A stretch of 64,000 nt of DNA, from NCBI GenBank assembly GCA_035295125.1, contig DATGJP010000064.1:248001-312000 (forward strand), read 5' to 3'. This DNA is from JAICMB01 sp035295125. Its GTDB lineage: Bacteria > Acidobacteriota > Terriglobia > Bryobacterales > Bryobacteraceae. The notes under the pieces are model-generated. The model did not search any database, was not told the DNA's origin, and worked only from the letters and a program-made list of their open reading frames with translations. Positions 42,032 through 50,434 of this stretch are shown piece by piece. The translations under genes were made by a program, and so were the position numbers. How positions within the stretch are numbered: position 1 is the stretch's first letter; each line of letters starts with the position of its first letter.

Positions 42032-42361
42032 CTACTGGGCGACAATCCGAATCCGCTGCTGGATCGTAGCGCCGCGTTCCTTCCCGTCCGCATCCACCAG
42101 CGTGAGCTTGTCCTTGTCGACGGCAAATCGGAGGCGGTCGTTCACCGCGGTCCTCACCGGCTTTTCATACTCCACAACGTAACGGAAATCGTTATCCGCG
42201 ACCGTACAGACGTATCGGTGCATGATATGGTTCTGCTTCTTCCCGGTCGTGAAATCCTTCACGTCGACCGAGATTAACTGGCCGTCCCGCCACTCGCGTT
42301 TCTTCGCATAGAGGGCCACCGGCAAGGCGGCCAGCAGTCCAATTACCCTGCGTCTGAGCAT
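42032..42361 (-). CDS. Small secreted hypothetical protein
   Basis: The protein has 109 residues. A signal-like N-terminus (MLRRRVIGLLAALPVALYA) precedes a compact domain with alternating strands (GQLISVDVKDFTTGKKQNH, YVVEYEKPVRTAVNDRLRFA). Similar short acidobacterial proteins exist without assigned function. It is divergent from the ADOP permease, with 28 bp between the starts. The 150 bp between its stop and the IS relic hold no visible gene. Confidence 0.6.
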   Translation of the reverse strand: MLRRRVIGLLAALPVALYAKKREWRDGQLISVDVKDFTTGKKQNHIMHRYVCTVADNDFRYVVEYEKPVRTAVNDRLRFAVDKDKLTLVDADGKERGATIQQRIRIVAQ

Positions 42362-42389
42362 TGCCGCTTTATGGTATCAAGGCAGGAGA

Positions 42390-44783
42390 ATGCTCCGAAA
42401 ACACATCCAGCTTGCCCGCGAAATCGCGCAGGATGCCAGACACGCGGTCCGGCTCTGGGGCCGCCGACCCTGGCAGACCGCGTTTGCGATTATCGCCCTG
42501 GCCATCGGAACAGGCGCGAGCACGGGTGTATTCAGCGTCGTCAATGCGCTGTTGCTGCGCTCGCTGCCGTTTAAGGACCCCGAAAGGCTCGCCTATCTGA
42601 GCAACTTCTTCGCACCGCATGACAGTGCGGCCCAATTTCACAAATGGCGGGAGCAGAGTCCATACCTAAGCGACGCCGCTTTGTTCGAGGCGATTGACGT
42701 CAATCTCGGCGGCGCAGGCGAATGGCGGAGGGCCCATCTCGTCCAGGTATCCTCGAATTTCTTCTCAGTGCTTGGCACGCAGCCGGTTCTGGGACGTGGA
42801 TTCGCTACCGGGGACGATGTCGACGGGACGGGCTTTGGTTCACCGGGCCGCAATGCCGTGGCCGTGATCGGTTACGGACTCTGGCAAGCGCTTTTCGGGG
42901 GCGATCCGAAGGCTCTCGGGGCCACGATTCGGGTCGACGGAAATCCGCTCACGATCGTTGGTGTCGCGCCGCCTGGCTTCGATTACCCGGGTAAAGCGGC
43001 CCTTTGGAAGCCGGCAGCCTTCAGTCGCGGCAACAACGGCTGGGAAGTCGTCGCACGATTGAAGCCGGGGATTACGTGGCCGCAAGCCCGCCAGGCGTTT
43101 ACCGCCGAAGCCGATCGACTCTGGCCGAACCGCACGCCCTTGCAAAAGGTCCAGTCCCCATCACGAATTACGAATCTGAGGGACCAACTCGCTGGTCCCA
43201 CAAAGAACGCCTCGCTTGTGCTGCTGGCCTCGGTGTCCCTGGTTCTGCTAATCGCCTGCACGAACGTCGCGAACCTGCTATTGGCCCGTACTGCGGATCG
43301 CGCCGCGGAGTTTTCCATCCGCTCTGCCCTCGGGGCAAGCCGGGCGCGGCTCTCCCAGCAACTGTTGACCGAATGCGTGCTTCTCGCGATGGCGGCTTGC
43401 GTCGCCGGGGTCTTTCTCGCGTTCTGGACGACAACCATTGCCGCCAAGGTCCAACCCGAACCAATTGCGTCGGAAACTTATACTATTCTGGACGTCCGCG
43501 TACTGGGTTTTGCGCTGGCCATCTCCGTTCTGAGCGGACTGCTTTTCGGTTTGTTGCCGTCGTTATATGCCGGCAGGGGCCATGCGTTCGGAACGCGAGG
43601 CGCCACTGACAGTCGGGGGGCACGGACCGTTCGCGAAGCACTGGTTGTAGCGCAAGTGCTGCTCGCGGTTGTACTCTTGGCGTCTTCTCTTTCGGTGGGT
43701 CGCGCGTTCATCGATTTGATGCAGATCGATCGGGGATTTGTCCCGAAGAGTCTGGTGACGGTGAACGTATCGTTACAAGGCACCGCTCATCAGGGTGACG
43801 GTCGTGGTCTTGTTTTTTTCGAGGAGGCGCTGGCCCGTGTGCGACGACTCCCCGGGGTTCAGAACGCCAGTGCAACGGAATTTCTCCCGCTATACGCAAC
43901 AGGTTTCATAGGAGGAGTGTTCGAGGTGGACGGCCGGCCTGGCCGGGCGAGCGCCACGGTCGTTCCCGTGTTGTCGGACTACTTTGCAACCATGGGCGGA
44001 CGCATTGTGGCGGGGCGAGATTTTACCGCCGCGGAAGTGCACGGCAATGCCAGGGTCGCAATCGTGAGCGAGCGATTCGCCGCGGAATTTGGGTCCCCCG
44101 GTGACGCTCTCGGGCATCAGATCTTCCGGGAGCCGCGGAAAATCATCGGTGTCGTCAGGGGAATGGAGTATCGAAGATCGAAGAGCGACCCGGTTGCGGC
44201 CAGCCAGAGACTCGTGTTCATTCCCTCCACCACGCCAGGCGGCTTCTTCTCCACATTCGTGGCTCGTGTCGACGGCAGTGCTGAGGGTCGCCTCGCCACG
44301 ATTCGTGACGCGATTCAGTCGGTCGACCCGCAGGTTCCGCTGTTCGGGGCAAGGACCATGGATCAGAGGTTAGCCGACGCCCTTGCCCGGCCGCAATTCT
44401 ATCGGACCGCCGTCTCTTGCTTCGCCGGATTCGCGGTGTTGCTAGCCATGATTGGCATCTATGGCATTGTTTCGTATACGGTTGCTCAGAGAAGCCACGA
44501 AATGGGCATACGCATGGCGCTGGGGACTACGCCGGCCGGATTGCGGGTACGGCTTCTACGCCGAAGCTTGGCTACGATTGGCGCAGGAGCCGTTGCGGGG
44601 GTCGCCGGGGCAATTCTGAGCGGACGGTTCCTGGAGAGCCTGGTGGAGGGCGCAAAGCCCGTCAACGCCGCGACCTATGCGGGCACTATTGTGGCGATCG
44701 CATTGATTGCCGCGGCAGGCATCTGGGTAGCGACCCGCCCTCTCGCCCGGCTGGACGTCATGGAGATTCTACGGACGGAGTAG
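42390..44783 (+). CDS. ADOP-type ABC transporter permease (MacB/FtsX family)
   Basis: The protein has 797 residues and a duplicated permease layout. An N-terminal helix (QTAFAIIALAIGTGASTGVF) and a MacB periplasmic core domain (VSSNFFSVLGTQPVLGRGF) are followed by FtsX membrane helices (LLASVSLVLLIACTNVANLL), a second periplasmic core (VVPVLSDYFATMGGRIVAGR) and a second set of FtsX helices near the C-terminus (FAVLLAMIGIYGIVSYTVAQ). This is the acidobacterial duplicated orphan permease (TIGR03434) plan. No ATPase gene accompanies it, as is typical. It probably moves substrates or mechanotransmits across the inner membrane; the cargo is unknown. Confidence 0.93.
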   Translation: MLRKHIQLAREIAQDARHAVRLWGRRPWQTAFAIIALAIGTGASTGVFSVVNALLLRSLPFKDPERLAYLSNFFAPHDSAAQFHKWREQSPYLSDAALFEAIDVNLGGAGEWRRAHLVQVSSNFFSVLGTQPVLGRGFATGDDVDGTGFGSPGRNAVAVIGYGLWQALFGGDPKALGATIRVDGNPLTIVGVAPPGFDYPGKAALWKPAAFSRGNNGWEVVARLKPGITWPQARQAFTAEADRLWPNRTPLQKVQSPSRITNLRDQLAGPTKNASLVLLASVSLVLLIACTNVANLLLARTADRAAEFSIRSALGASRARLSQQLLTECVLLAMAACVAGVFLAFWTTTIAAKVQPEPIASETYTILDVRVLGFALAISVLSGLLFGLLPSLYAGRGHAFGTRGATDSRGARTVREALVVAQVLLAVVLLASSLSVGRAFIDLMQIDRGFVPKSLVTVNVSLQGTAHQGDGRGLVFFEEALARVRRLPGVQNASATEFLPLYATGFIGGVFEVDGRPGRASATVVPVLSDYFATMGGRIVAGRDFTAAEVHGNARVAIVSERFAAEFGSPGDALGHQIFREPRKIIGVVRGMEYRRSKSDPVAASQRLVFIPSTTPGGFFSTFVARVDGSAEGRLATIRDAIQSVDPQVPLFGARTMDQRLADALARPQFYRTAVSCFAGFAVLLAMIGIYGIVSYTVAQRSHEMGIRMALGTTPAGLRVRLLRRSLATIGAGAVAGVAGAILSGRFLESLVEGAKPVNAATYAGTIVAIALIAAAGIWVATRPLARLDVMEILRTE

Positions 44784-44947
44784 CGCGGCGATTCCTCAGG
44801 GATATGGGCTGCTTGCGGTCGATTGTAATCGGCCGATCACGGTTAACAACCCCACAATCCGTGTGCGTATTCGGTGCCTCAGCGGTCTGTCATCTGACCG
44901 AAAGACGGCAAAGGAACCAGGGGGCGTGCGCCGGAGTCAACGATGTT

Positions 44948-45712
44948 ATGAGAAGAAGAGCTTTTCTGAACGCCGTTTTCTCGGCGCCTTGTCTTCTCCG
45001 AGCGTAGTCACGACAAGTGACTCCGGCTGGATCGCCAGCAAGAGACCAGGGACTGGCGCTCCTTCGACACATGCAAGCCGCGCTGGGCGGTGCCGATCGG
45101 CTCGCTGCAATAGAAGATCTCGACTGGACGGTAGTCGCAAGATCGTGGAATGCGTCGGGTTTACCTGCATTGGACATAACCCGCCGGATCCGCTGGATAC
45201 GGCCGAATCTATTCCGAAAGGATCAGCACGCAGGAAACCTGTCCGTCGTTGAGTTCTTTGATGGATCAGGAGGATGGGAAGTCGTGCCGGACGGGGGTTT
45301 GCTCGACCTCAAGGGGAACGAACTCGATATCGTACGCCAGGAGGTGACCGGCTTCTTCCTGAATGTTGTCCTGGCTGATCGCAGTCCGGATTTGAAAGTC
45401 ATTTCAGGCGGCAACGGAATCATCAGCACCGTCTCATCTGGCGGAACCGTAGTGGACAACTTCGTCATCGATCCCGGGTCCGGACTACCAGTTCAATCTT
45501 TTGGCACCGTCCTCTCCGGAACTGTAAGCGCGGACTATCGGCGTGTCCGCGATAGGATGGACTATTCAGAATGGCAAAAGGTCGGTGGAATTCAGTGGCC
45601 GCACAAAACCATCAAATTCCATGATGACGTCAAACGTGCGGAGATCACCACAACCGAAATAAAACTGAATGTCGGCGTTCGGGCTGCGGAGCTCGCTGCC
45701 AAGCCGCACTGA
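44948..45712 (+). pseudogene. Exported protein gene with in-frame TAG in its signal peptide
   Basis: An ATG at 44948 begins MRRRAFLNAVFSAPCLLRA, a good export signal, and then meets TAG at 45005-45007 in the same frame. After the TAG the frame is open from 45008 to 45712, with a GTG at 45017 giving a 231-residue product (ALLRHMQAALGGADRLAAIE, then SGGWEVVPDGG). The product resembles acidobacterial outer-membrane lipoprotein-sorting-like domains. Without readthrough, the 231-residue product would lack its signal. Possible explanations are a nonsense mutation, a sequencing error, or internal initiation at GTG. Nothing suggests recoding. Confidence 0.65.
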
Positions 45713-45735
45713 GTAAGTACCTGCGCCGGTCAAAA

Positions 45736-45818
45736 GTCGGCAGGCTGAATGCCTGCCCCCACCTTGGCTAACAACCTGTTGAACCATAAAGGTGGCGTAG
45801 GTGGTTTCGCCTGCGCGT
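45736..45818 (-). repeat. Dispersed intergenic palindromic repeat, long form (copy E)
   Basis: The reverse complement of this 83-bp segment aligns along its full length with copy A at 10897-10980, sharing the CAGGCGAAACC core, the CAACAGGTTG block, and the GCAGGCATTC-AGCCTGCC hairpin. It lies just downstream of the gene ending at 45712, before the DinB gene at 45917. The two copies are 35 kb apart and inverted relative to each other. Confidence 0.85.
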
Positions 45819-45916
45819 GCCGCTCTCACGACTTCTGCCGCGGACTGCTACGAGAGTCAATTCCGTGAAGAGCATGGTCTCTTCGCTTCGGGCCGCTAGC
45901 CCCATACGATAAATCT

Positions 45917-46435
45917 ATGACGCAGATGAATCGCGCCGCTGTACTAGAAATGCTCGAAACAACACCACGCCGCATTGCCTCCGTAACCCGGAGGCTGAGC
46001 GACGGCGAGTTGAATTGCAAGCCCGCGGCGGACTCCTGGTCTATCAATGAAATCCTGGCGCACCTCCGCTGCTGCGCGGATGTGTGGGGTGAGAGCATAC
46101 GGAAGATCCTGAAGCAGGACCAACCCGCGTTCCGGTACGTTTCACCCCGCGGGTGGATCAAGAAGACCAACTACCTGGAGTTGGAGTTCAAGGCTTCCTT
46201 TCTTGCATTCAACACACAACGGCAAGAGCTGCTCAAGACTTTGCGGGCGCTTCCCGCGGAAGGCTGGTCGCGTCGAGCCAATGTAAAGGCTGCCACCAAG
46301 GTCCGGGAGGATACGGTCCTAAGCTATGCACGGCGCTTGGCCGACCATGAGTTCGGCCACTGCGAGCAAATAGACCGCGTTCGTGCACGCGCTTTCGTTG
46401 AGCGAACGAAGGAAGTGATCGGCAACGTCGATTGA
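45917..46435 (+). CDS. DinB-family protein
   Basis: The 172-residue helical-bundle protein follows the DinB_2 pattern. The first metal His is in WSINEILAHLRCCADVWGES (near residue 50) and a paired His region is near 145-150 (RRLADHEFGHCEQI). These three positions normally bind one metal and the fold is used for thiol or mycothiol/bacillithiol-dependent reactions in some relatives. No partner gene is adjacent. The C-terminal domain of the product at 7628 belongs to the same superfamily. Confidence 0.85.
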   Translation: MTQMNRAAVLEMLETTPRRIASVTRRLSDGELNCKPAADSWSINEILAHLRCCADVWGESIRKILKQDQPAFRYVSPRGWIKKTNYLELEFKASFLAFNTQRQELLKTLRALPAEGWSRRANVKAATKVREDTVLSYARRLADHEFGHCEQIDRVRARAFVERTKEVIGNVD

Positions 46436-46674
46436 ACAGGAAAACGCGCAAACCGCTAATGCGCCCGACCTGCATCGGGCGCCACACTAAACGCACGCCC
46501 GGGAAGACCGCGGCGTAATCGAAGAGGACGAACGCGGCTTTCAGGAGCCACCGTGCCGCGGCCCTGCACCCAAAAGATCATCAAACAGCCGGTCGAAATC
46601 ATTGAAGCGGCTGGCAAGGGCTTGCAGGCAGACGTCTCCTAACCCTCTAGGCCCCATCTGCCGATAGACAGCCT

Positions 46675-47565
46675 ATGGCCGAGGTGTACCTCGACAGGCG
46701 CCGTGCTGCGCTCCGTCGGACTCAGAATCCCGACGGTGGTTGGGGCTATTTCCCGGGAAAGACGTCGTGGCTGGAGCCCACCGCGTACGCTATGCTCGCC
46801 CTGGACGGCGACCCGGCGGCTCGCGAGGCGGCGGACCGCGCCTGGAAACTCGTGCAGTCGTGGCAGTTGCCGGACGGTAGCTGGCGCGCCGGAGCGACGG
46901 TCGAAGACGGAACCTGGGTAACTGCCCTCGCGGTCACGCTTTGCTCTGTCCGTCGAGATTACGGAACCCAGTTCGAGAAAGGCGCGAGCTATCTACTCGG
47001 GACCTGCGGCGCGGAAAACCGTCCGCTGGTCCGGTTTTTGCGGGCTCTGGGGCTTGGAGACAAAGAAGTCGACACCAGCCATCCAGGCTGGCCCTGGAGG
47101 GATGGGAATTCCTCCTGGCTGGAGCCTACCGCGCATGCGCTTGTTGCTTTGAAAAAGTCGGCCGCCCAGGTCCGAAGCCCGGTGCTCAAAACCCGAGTCG
47201 GCGAAGCCGAGCAGATGGTTCTGGTTCGCCGCTGCCGCGATGGCGGGTGGAATTACGGAGTCCGATCCGCGCTTCACGTGGACCTGCCTTCTTATCCCGA
47301 AACCACTGCCTTGGGGTTGCTCGCTTTACAGGGCACCACGGCCCCGATTGAGGAGTCAATCGCGTTAGGACGGCATCTGTGGTTGCGTCCGAAGTCACCG
47401 CTGGCGCACGCCTGGCTGACGATCGCGCTGCGGACATGGGGTGACGCACTGCCGGCGCCGGACGAGGCCGAAGAGCCGCCCAAGGACATCATGTTGACCG
47501 CACTACAGGCCCTGGCGCACCCGAATGGGAATTTCCGGCTGCTCAAAACCGGGAGGCCGGCATGA
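46675..47565 (+). CDS. Prenyltransferase/squalene-oxidase-repeat (alpha-toroid) protein
   Basis: The protein has 296 residues with several toroid repeats. These are QNPDGGWGYFPGKTSWLEPT, LPDGSWRAG, GWPWRDGNSSWLEPTAHAL and CRDGGWNYG, the QxxDGGWG-like motifs of terpene cyclases and prenyltransferases. It is too short for an active squalene-hopene cyclase and lacks the DxDD motif, so it is probably a non-enzymatic or divergent member. The TGA overlaps the start of the DUF362 gene (ATGA at 47562). The 239-bp gap upstream shows nothing recognisable. Confidence 0.85.
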   Translation: MAEVYLDRRRAALRRTQNPDGGWGYFPGKTSWLEPTAYAMLALDGDPAAREAADRAWKLVQSWQLPDGSWRAGATVEDGTWVTALAVTLCSVRRDYGTQFEKGASYLLGTCGAENRPLVRFLRALGLGDKEVDTSHPGWPWRDGNSSWLEPTAHALVALKKSAAQVRSPVLKTRVGEAEQMVLVRRCRDGGWNYGVRSALHVDLPSYPETTALGLLALQGTTAPIEESIALGRHLWLRPKSPLAHAWLTIALRTWGDALPAPDEAEEPPKDIMLTALQALAHPNGNFRLLKTGRPA

Positions 47566-48542
47566 ATCGCCGCGCGTTCCTCACGGTGACAGGCACCGGC
47601 GCGACGGCGGGATTCGCCGGCATGAAGCTGACGCACAGGGATACGCCGCTTCCCGCGGGGCCCGCAGGCAACTCCGCGGTAGCCGTTCTAAGGGCAGACT
47701 CTTACACGAAAGACCTGGTTTCCCCCATTCTCGGAGGAATCCGGGCCTGCAGCCCGCAATTGGCCGATTACGTGAAGGGCCGCCGCGTTCTGCTGAAGCC
47801 CAACCTTGTGGAGTTTGACTCCAATACCGCCATCAATACCGATCCGCGGTTCGTCATGGCGGCCTATGAGGTGTTCCGCACGCTGGGTGCGGCTGAAGTA
47901 ATGATTGCAGAGGGGCCGGGACACCGCCGCGACACTCTCGATCTTGCCGACCAGGCTCGCTATTTCGACAATGTGCCGGGGTTCGAGGGTCTTTTCACGG
48001 ATTTGAACCGGGACGACGTGAGCCCGGTGACCAACTTCGCAGGCGAAGAGAGGATGTATTTCCCCAACACGGCCTTAGGAGCTGACCTGATCGTTTCGCT
48101 CGCGAAAATGAAGACCCACCACTGGGCGGGCGCCACGCTAGCCATGAAAAACTTCTTCGGCCTCGTGCCGGGGAGCGTTTATGGCTGGCCTAAGAACAAG
48201 TTGCACTACATCGGGATTCCGCAATCGATAGTGGCGTTGAATCGCAGATTCCGGAAGACCTTCGCGCTTGTGGACGGAATCGTCGGAATGGAAGGAAACG
48301 GCCCCATTCAAGGCAGGCCGAAGGCCTCGCACGTAATCGTGATGGGCCGAGACCTGGTCGCAGTGGACGCGACTTGCTGCCGCATTATGGGCATCGACCC
48401 GGCAAAAGTCGAGTACCTGAGGCTTGCCGCCGATATGGGTCATATAGGTACAGATCGTATTGAGCAGAGGGGAGAAACGGTCGCTAGCGTTCGGACCGAT
48501 TTTGAGCTGTTGGAGTCGTTCCGGCAGCTTCGGCTGGTTTAA
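47562..48542 (+). CDS. DUF362 protein with Tat-like signal
   Basis: The protein has 326 residues. The N-terminus is RRAFLTVTGTGATAGF, a Tat-like signal. The DUF362 domain contains LLKPNLVEFDSNTAINTDPR, EVMIAEGPGHRRDTL, the HHWAGATLAMKNFFGLVPG segment and DGIVGMEGNGPIQGRP. DUF362 proteins are common beside iron-sulfur or ferredoxin-like modules, but no Cys cluster is seen here. It overlaps the toroid-repeat gene by 4 bp and is probably its functional partner. Downstream lies the Flp pilin gene. Confidence 0.85.
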   Translation: MNRRAFLTVTGTGATAGFAGMKLTHRDTPLPAGPAGNSAVAVLRADSYTKDLVSPILGGIRACSPQLADYVKGRRVLLKPNLVEFDSNTAINTDPRFVMAAYEVFRTLGAAEVMIAEGPGHRRDTLDLADQARYFDNVPGFEGLFTDLNRDDVSPVTNFAGEERMYFPNTALGADLIVSLAKMKTHHWAGATLAMKNFFGLVPGSVYGWPKNKLHYIGIPQSIVALNRRFRKTFALVDGIVGMEGNGPIQGRPKASHVIVMGRDLVAVDATCCRIMGIDPAKVEYLRLAADMGHIGTDRIEQRGETVASVRTDFELLESFRQLRLV

Positions 48543-48581
48543 GCATGAGAACCTTAGACCTTAAAACCATTCATCCACGCG

Positions 48582-48659
48582 TACCACTGAAGGGCTTTGT
48601 CGGCCTCCAGTCTAGACCTTTTTGAGGACCTGACTAGGGACTTATTCTGATTTATCGGA
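48582..48659 (+). promoter_or_regulatory. Sequence boxes shared with the second Tad pilus locus
   Basis: Upstream of the Flp pilin gene, TACCACTGAAGGG (48582-48594) and TGATTTATCGGA (48648-48659) resemble TACCACTGTAGGG and TGATTCTTTATCGATA in the region upstream of the TadE gene (56339-56406). The first box is identical in 12 of 13 bases. Spacing between boxes is about 66 and 52 bp. This could be a shared regulator site or chance. A polypurine ribosome binding site (AGGGAGAGGAG) lies immediately before the pilin ATG. Confidence 0.4.
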
Positions 48660-48729
48660 TTGTGGATGGATGATAACTTACTCTTAGCAACGGAGACATC
48701 ATAATCGGTTGCAAGGGAGAGGAGATACA

Positions 48730-48930
48730 ATGACACGGATCACGAATTTGGTTTGGAAGCTGAGAATTTGGAAGGATACGCGCGGACAGGACCTCATTGA
48801 GTACGCACTCATGGCGGGTTTTGTGGCCGTCGCCGCCGGCGCGATCATGCCGGGCGTAGCCACCAGCATCAGCACGATCTTCAGCAAGATCGCCAGCACA
48901 ATGACACAAGCCGCCAACCAGGGCAGCTAA
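48730..48930 (+). CDS. Flp/Fap-type IVb pilin
   Basis: The 66-residue pilin has a short basic leader (TRITNLVWKLRIWKDTRG) cleaved by a prepilin peptidase before QDLIEYALMAGFVAV, the hydrophobic assembly helix with the Glu at mature position 5. The remaining C-terminus is short and Ala/Ser-rich. Flp pilins polymerise into Tad pili for adherence. It starts at the ATG at 48730 behind a strong ribosome binding site and ends before a hairpin-rich region (48941-49003). The TadE and TadG-like genes are 8 kb away; no CpaF/TadA ATPase or TadB/C is in the window. Confidence 0.92.
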   Translation: MTRITNLVWKLRIWKDTRGQDLIEYALMAGFVAVAAGAIMPGVATSISTIFSKIASTMTQAANQGS

Positions 48931-48940
48931 AACCCTCTGC

Positions 48941-49003
48941 CTGGTGGATGGGCGGCCTGGCGACCACCAGCCGGCCCATCCACCAGCAAAGGCCTTTCGG
49001 CCT
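48941..49003 (+). terminator. Strong hairpins after the Flp pilin gene
   Basis: A near-perfect long inverted repeat has arms CTGGTGGATGGGC (48941-48953) and GCCCATCCACCAG (48974-48986). A second small hairpin AGGCC-TTTC-GGCCT (48990-49003) is followed by GTTTG. The pilin stop is at 48930. This is a likely terminator or mRNA-stabilising structure, as often follows abundant pilin messages; the minus-strand gene ends at 49014. Confidence 0.75.
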
Positions 49004-49013
49004 GTTTGCAGAG

Positions 49014-50303
49014 TTAGTGACTTACCCCCACCTGCTGTTCCTCCAGTACCTTCCCCAACAAAGTCCCGCTTTCATCGAATTCCATCGCTTCCGCCGGGCC
49101 CACAATTTCCAGAATAGAGTTCTTACCAATTTCCGGGCGGAGATTTTCACTTAGTTTCAGAACGGCTAACTCCAGTGAGTTTCTAATCCATCCGAAGCTA
49201 ACTTGCGATAAGTCGGTCTTGCCTACCGTTGGCGCAATGCGCTCCAGGCATTCGCGATCCGAAGCGAAGTGGATCGGCGTGCGAATACACGCCGGTGTCG
49301 AGGCGGTCAGCGAGTTAATGCGGGTGGGATGCCAGTCGATCTTCTGCAGCAAACGGTCGTTCACCACATCCGCCATACCGAGGCCGACGCCGTTGCCGTA
49401 GCTGTTACTGGTCAGATCGCGAATGTAGATGCGGTTAATGCGTGGCGTGTTCGGCCACGGATTGTACTCGCCGTTGACCCCTCGATTGATCACCTTGGTA
49501 TCCATTCCGGCCCCACTGACGTTCTTTCCGATCTCGTCCACGATCAGAATGTCGAGCTCCGGAACCGGGATCTTGCCCATCCAGCTCTTGACCAGGGCGA
49601 GCAACTCTTCTTCCCGGGTCTCCATCTGCTCGACAGGTACGGCGGTCAACTGCGCGGTGTCGTGATTGGCATCTTCGAGGATGGCCAGGCCTCCAAGAAC
49701 CTTGCCGGATGCGAGCACCTGCCGCCCGACTGTGCGGATTACATGTTCCAGGCCGAGCTTGTAGGCGTAGGTGTGGTAACGTTGCGCGCCGGCAAACTTG
49801 CCGAGGCCAATCGCCATCATTTTGAACAGTCCGCTTTCGATCTTGCCGGCGAAATCGGTGTGCCACTTGACACGGCCTACCAGCATCACGCCATCCGATT
49901 CGAAGGCGTTGCGATCCATGAATGCCTCGATGCCGTCGCTCGTCGAGCCGAGGGGGACGACGTCGAGAGCGCTGACCACCGGACAGCCCATGGTCGCCTC
50001 GTGGATGCCATAGTGGGCGAGCACGTCCGCCTGGCCCTCCGCGCTCGCTGCCCCGTGGCTACCCATGGCCGGGAAAATGAAGGGATGGCAGCCTTGCGAT
50101 TTCCAGAACTCGATCACAGATCGGACGATCGTGGAGATATTCGCGATGCCCCGGCTTCCGACTCCGATCGCGATGCGCGCTCCGGGTTTGACCCGCGAGG
50201 CGAATCCGGAAGCGGACAACTCGCTCCGGATTTGGCCGGGAATATCTGGGATTGCGCGGCTAGGAAAATTCTGACGCACCGTGAGTAGACGGGGAAATTC
50301 CAT
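49014..50303 (-). CDS. LarA-like (nickel-pincer lactate racemase family) protein
   Basis: The protein has 429 residues. An N-terminal nucleotide-fold region (RIAIGVGSRGIANISTIVRS) is followed by PAMGSHGAAS (His83). The active-site segment has WHTDFAGKIESGLFK (His148, Lys154) and QRYH (His177). These match the conserved His/Lys pattern of LarA, in which a nickel pincer cofactor and two histidines racemise or isomerise 2-hydroxy acids. No larBCE maturation genes are in the window, so cofactor loading depends on genes elsewhere. The substrate is unknown. Confidence 0.82.
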   Translation of the reverse strand: MEFPRLLTVRQNFPSRAIPDIPGQIRSELSASGFASRVKPGARIAIGVGSRGIANISTIVRSVIEFWKSQGCHPFIFPAMGSHGAASAEGQADVLAHYGIHEATMGCPVVSALDVVPLGSTSDGIEAFMDRNAFESDGVMLVGRVKWHTDFAGKIESGLFKMMAIGLGKFAGAQRYHTYAYKLGLEHVIRTVGRQVLASGKVLGGLAILEDANHDTAQLTAVPVEQMETREEELLALVKSWMGKIPVPELDILIVDEIGKNVSGAGMDTKVINRGVNGEYNPWPNTPRINRIYIRDLTSNSYGNGVGLGMADVVNDRLLQKIDWHPTRINSLTASTPACIRTPIHFASDRECLERIAPTVGKTDLSQVSFGWIRNSLELAVLKLSENLRPEIGKNSILEIVGPAEAMEFDESGTLLGKVLEEQQVGVSH

Positions 50304-50377
50304 ATCCCCAGCATACTCGACGGTGGCGCAGAAGTAGTTCGGCTGCCTTTAGCCACGATGGTGCATGATGAATTCAA

Positions 50378-50404
50378 GGTGGCGCAGGCGGTTTCGCCTG
50401 CGCG
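50378..50404 (-). repeat. Dispersed palindromic repeat, short form (copy F)
   Basis: GCGCAGGCG-GTTT-CGCCTGCGC (50382-50403) is a perfect 9-bp stem in the gap between the minus-strand S9 peptidase gene (ends 50435) and LarA-like gene (starts 50303). Its flanks match the half of copy E around 45791-45818. A GGCGCAGGCC-like palindrome follows at 50410-50424. Confidence 0.8.
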
Positions 50405-50434
50405 TTCCCTGGCCTGCGCCACCCTTGCACACCC

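Noticed and set aside
41876..42277. Plus-strand 133-codon open frame
   Set aside because: It is antisense to the small secreted protein at 42032-42361 and follows the IS relic without a start signal.
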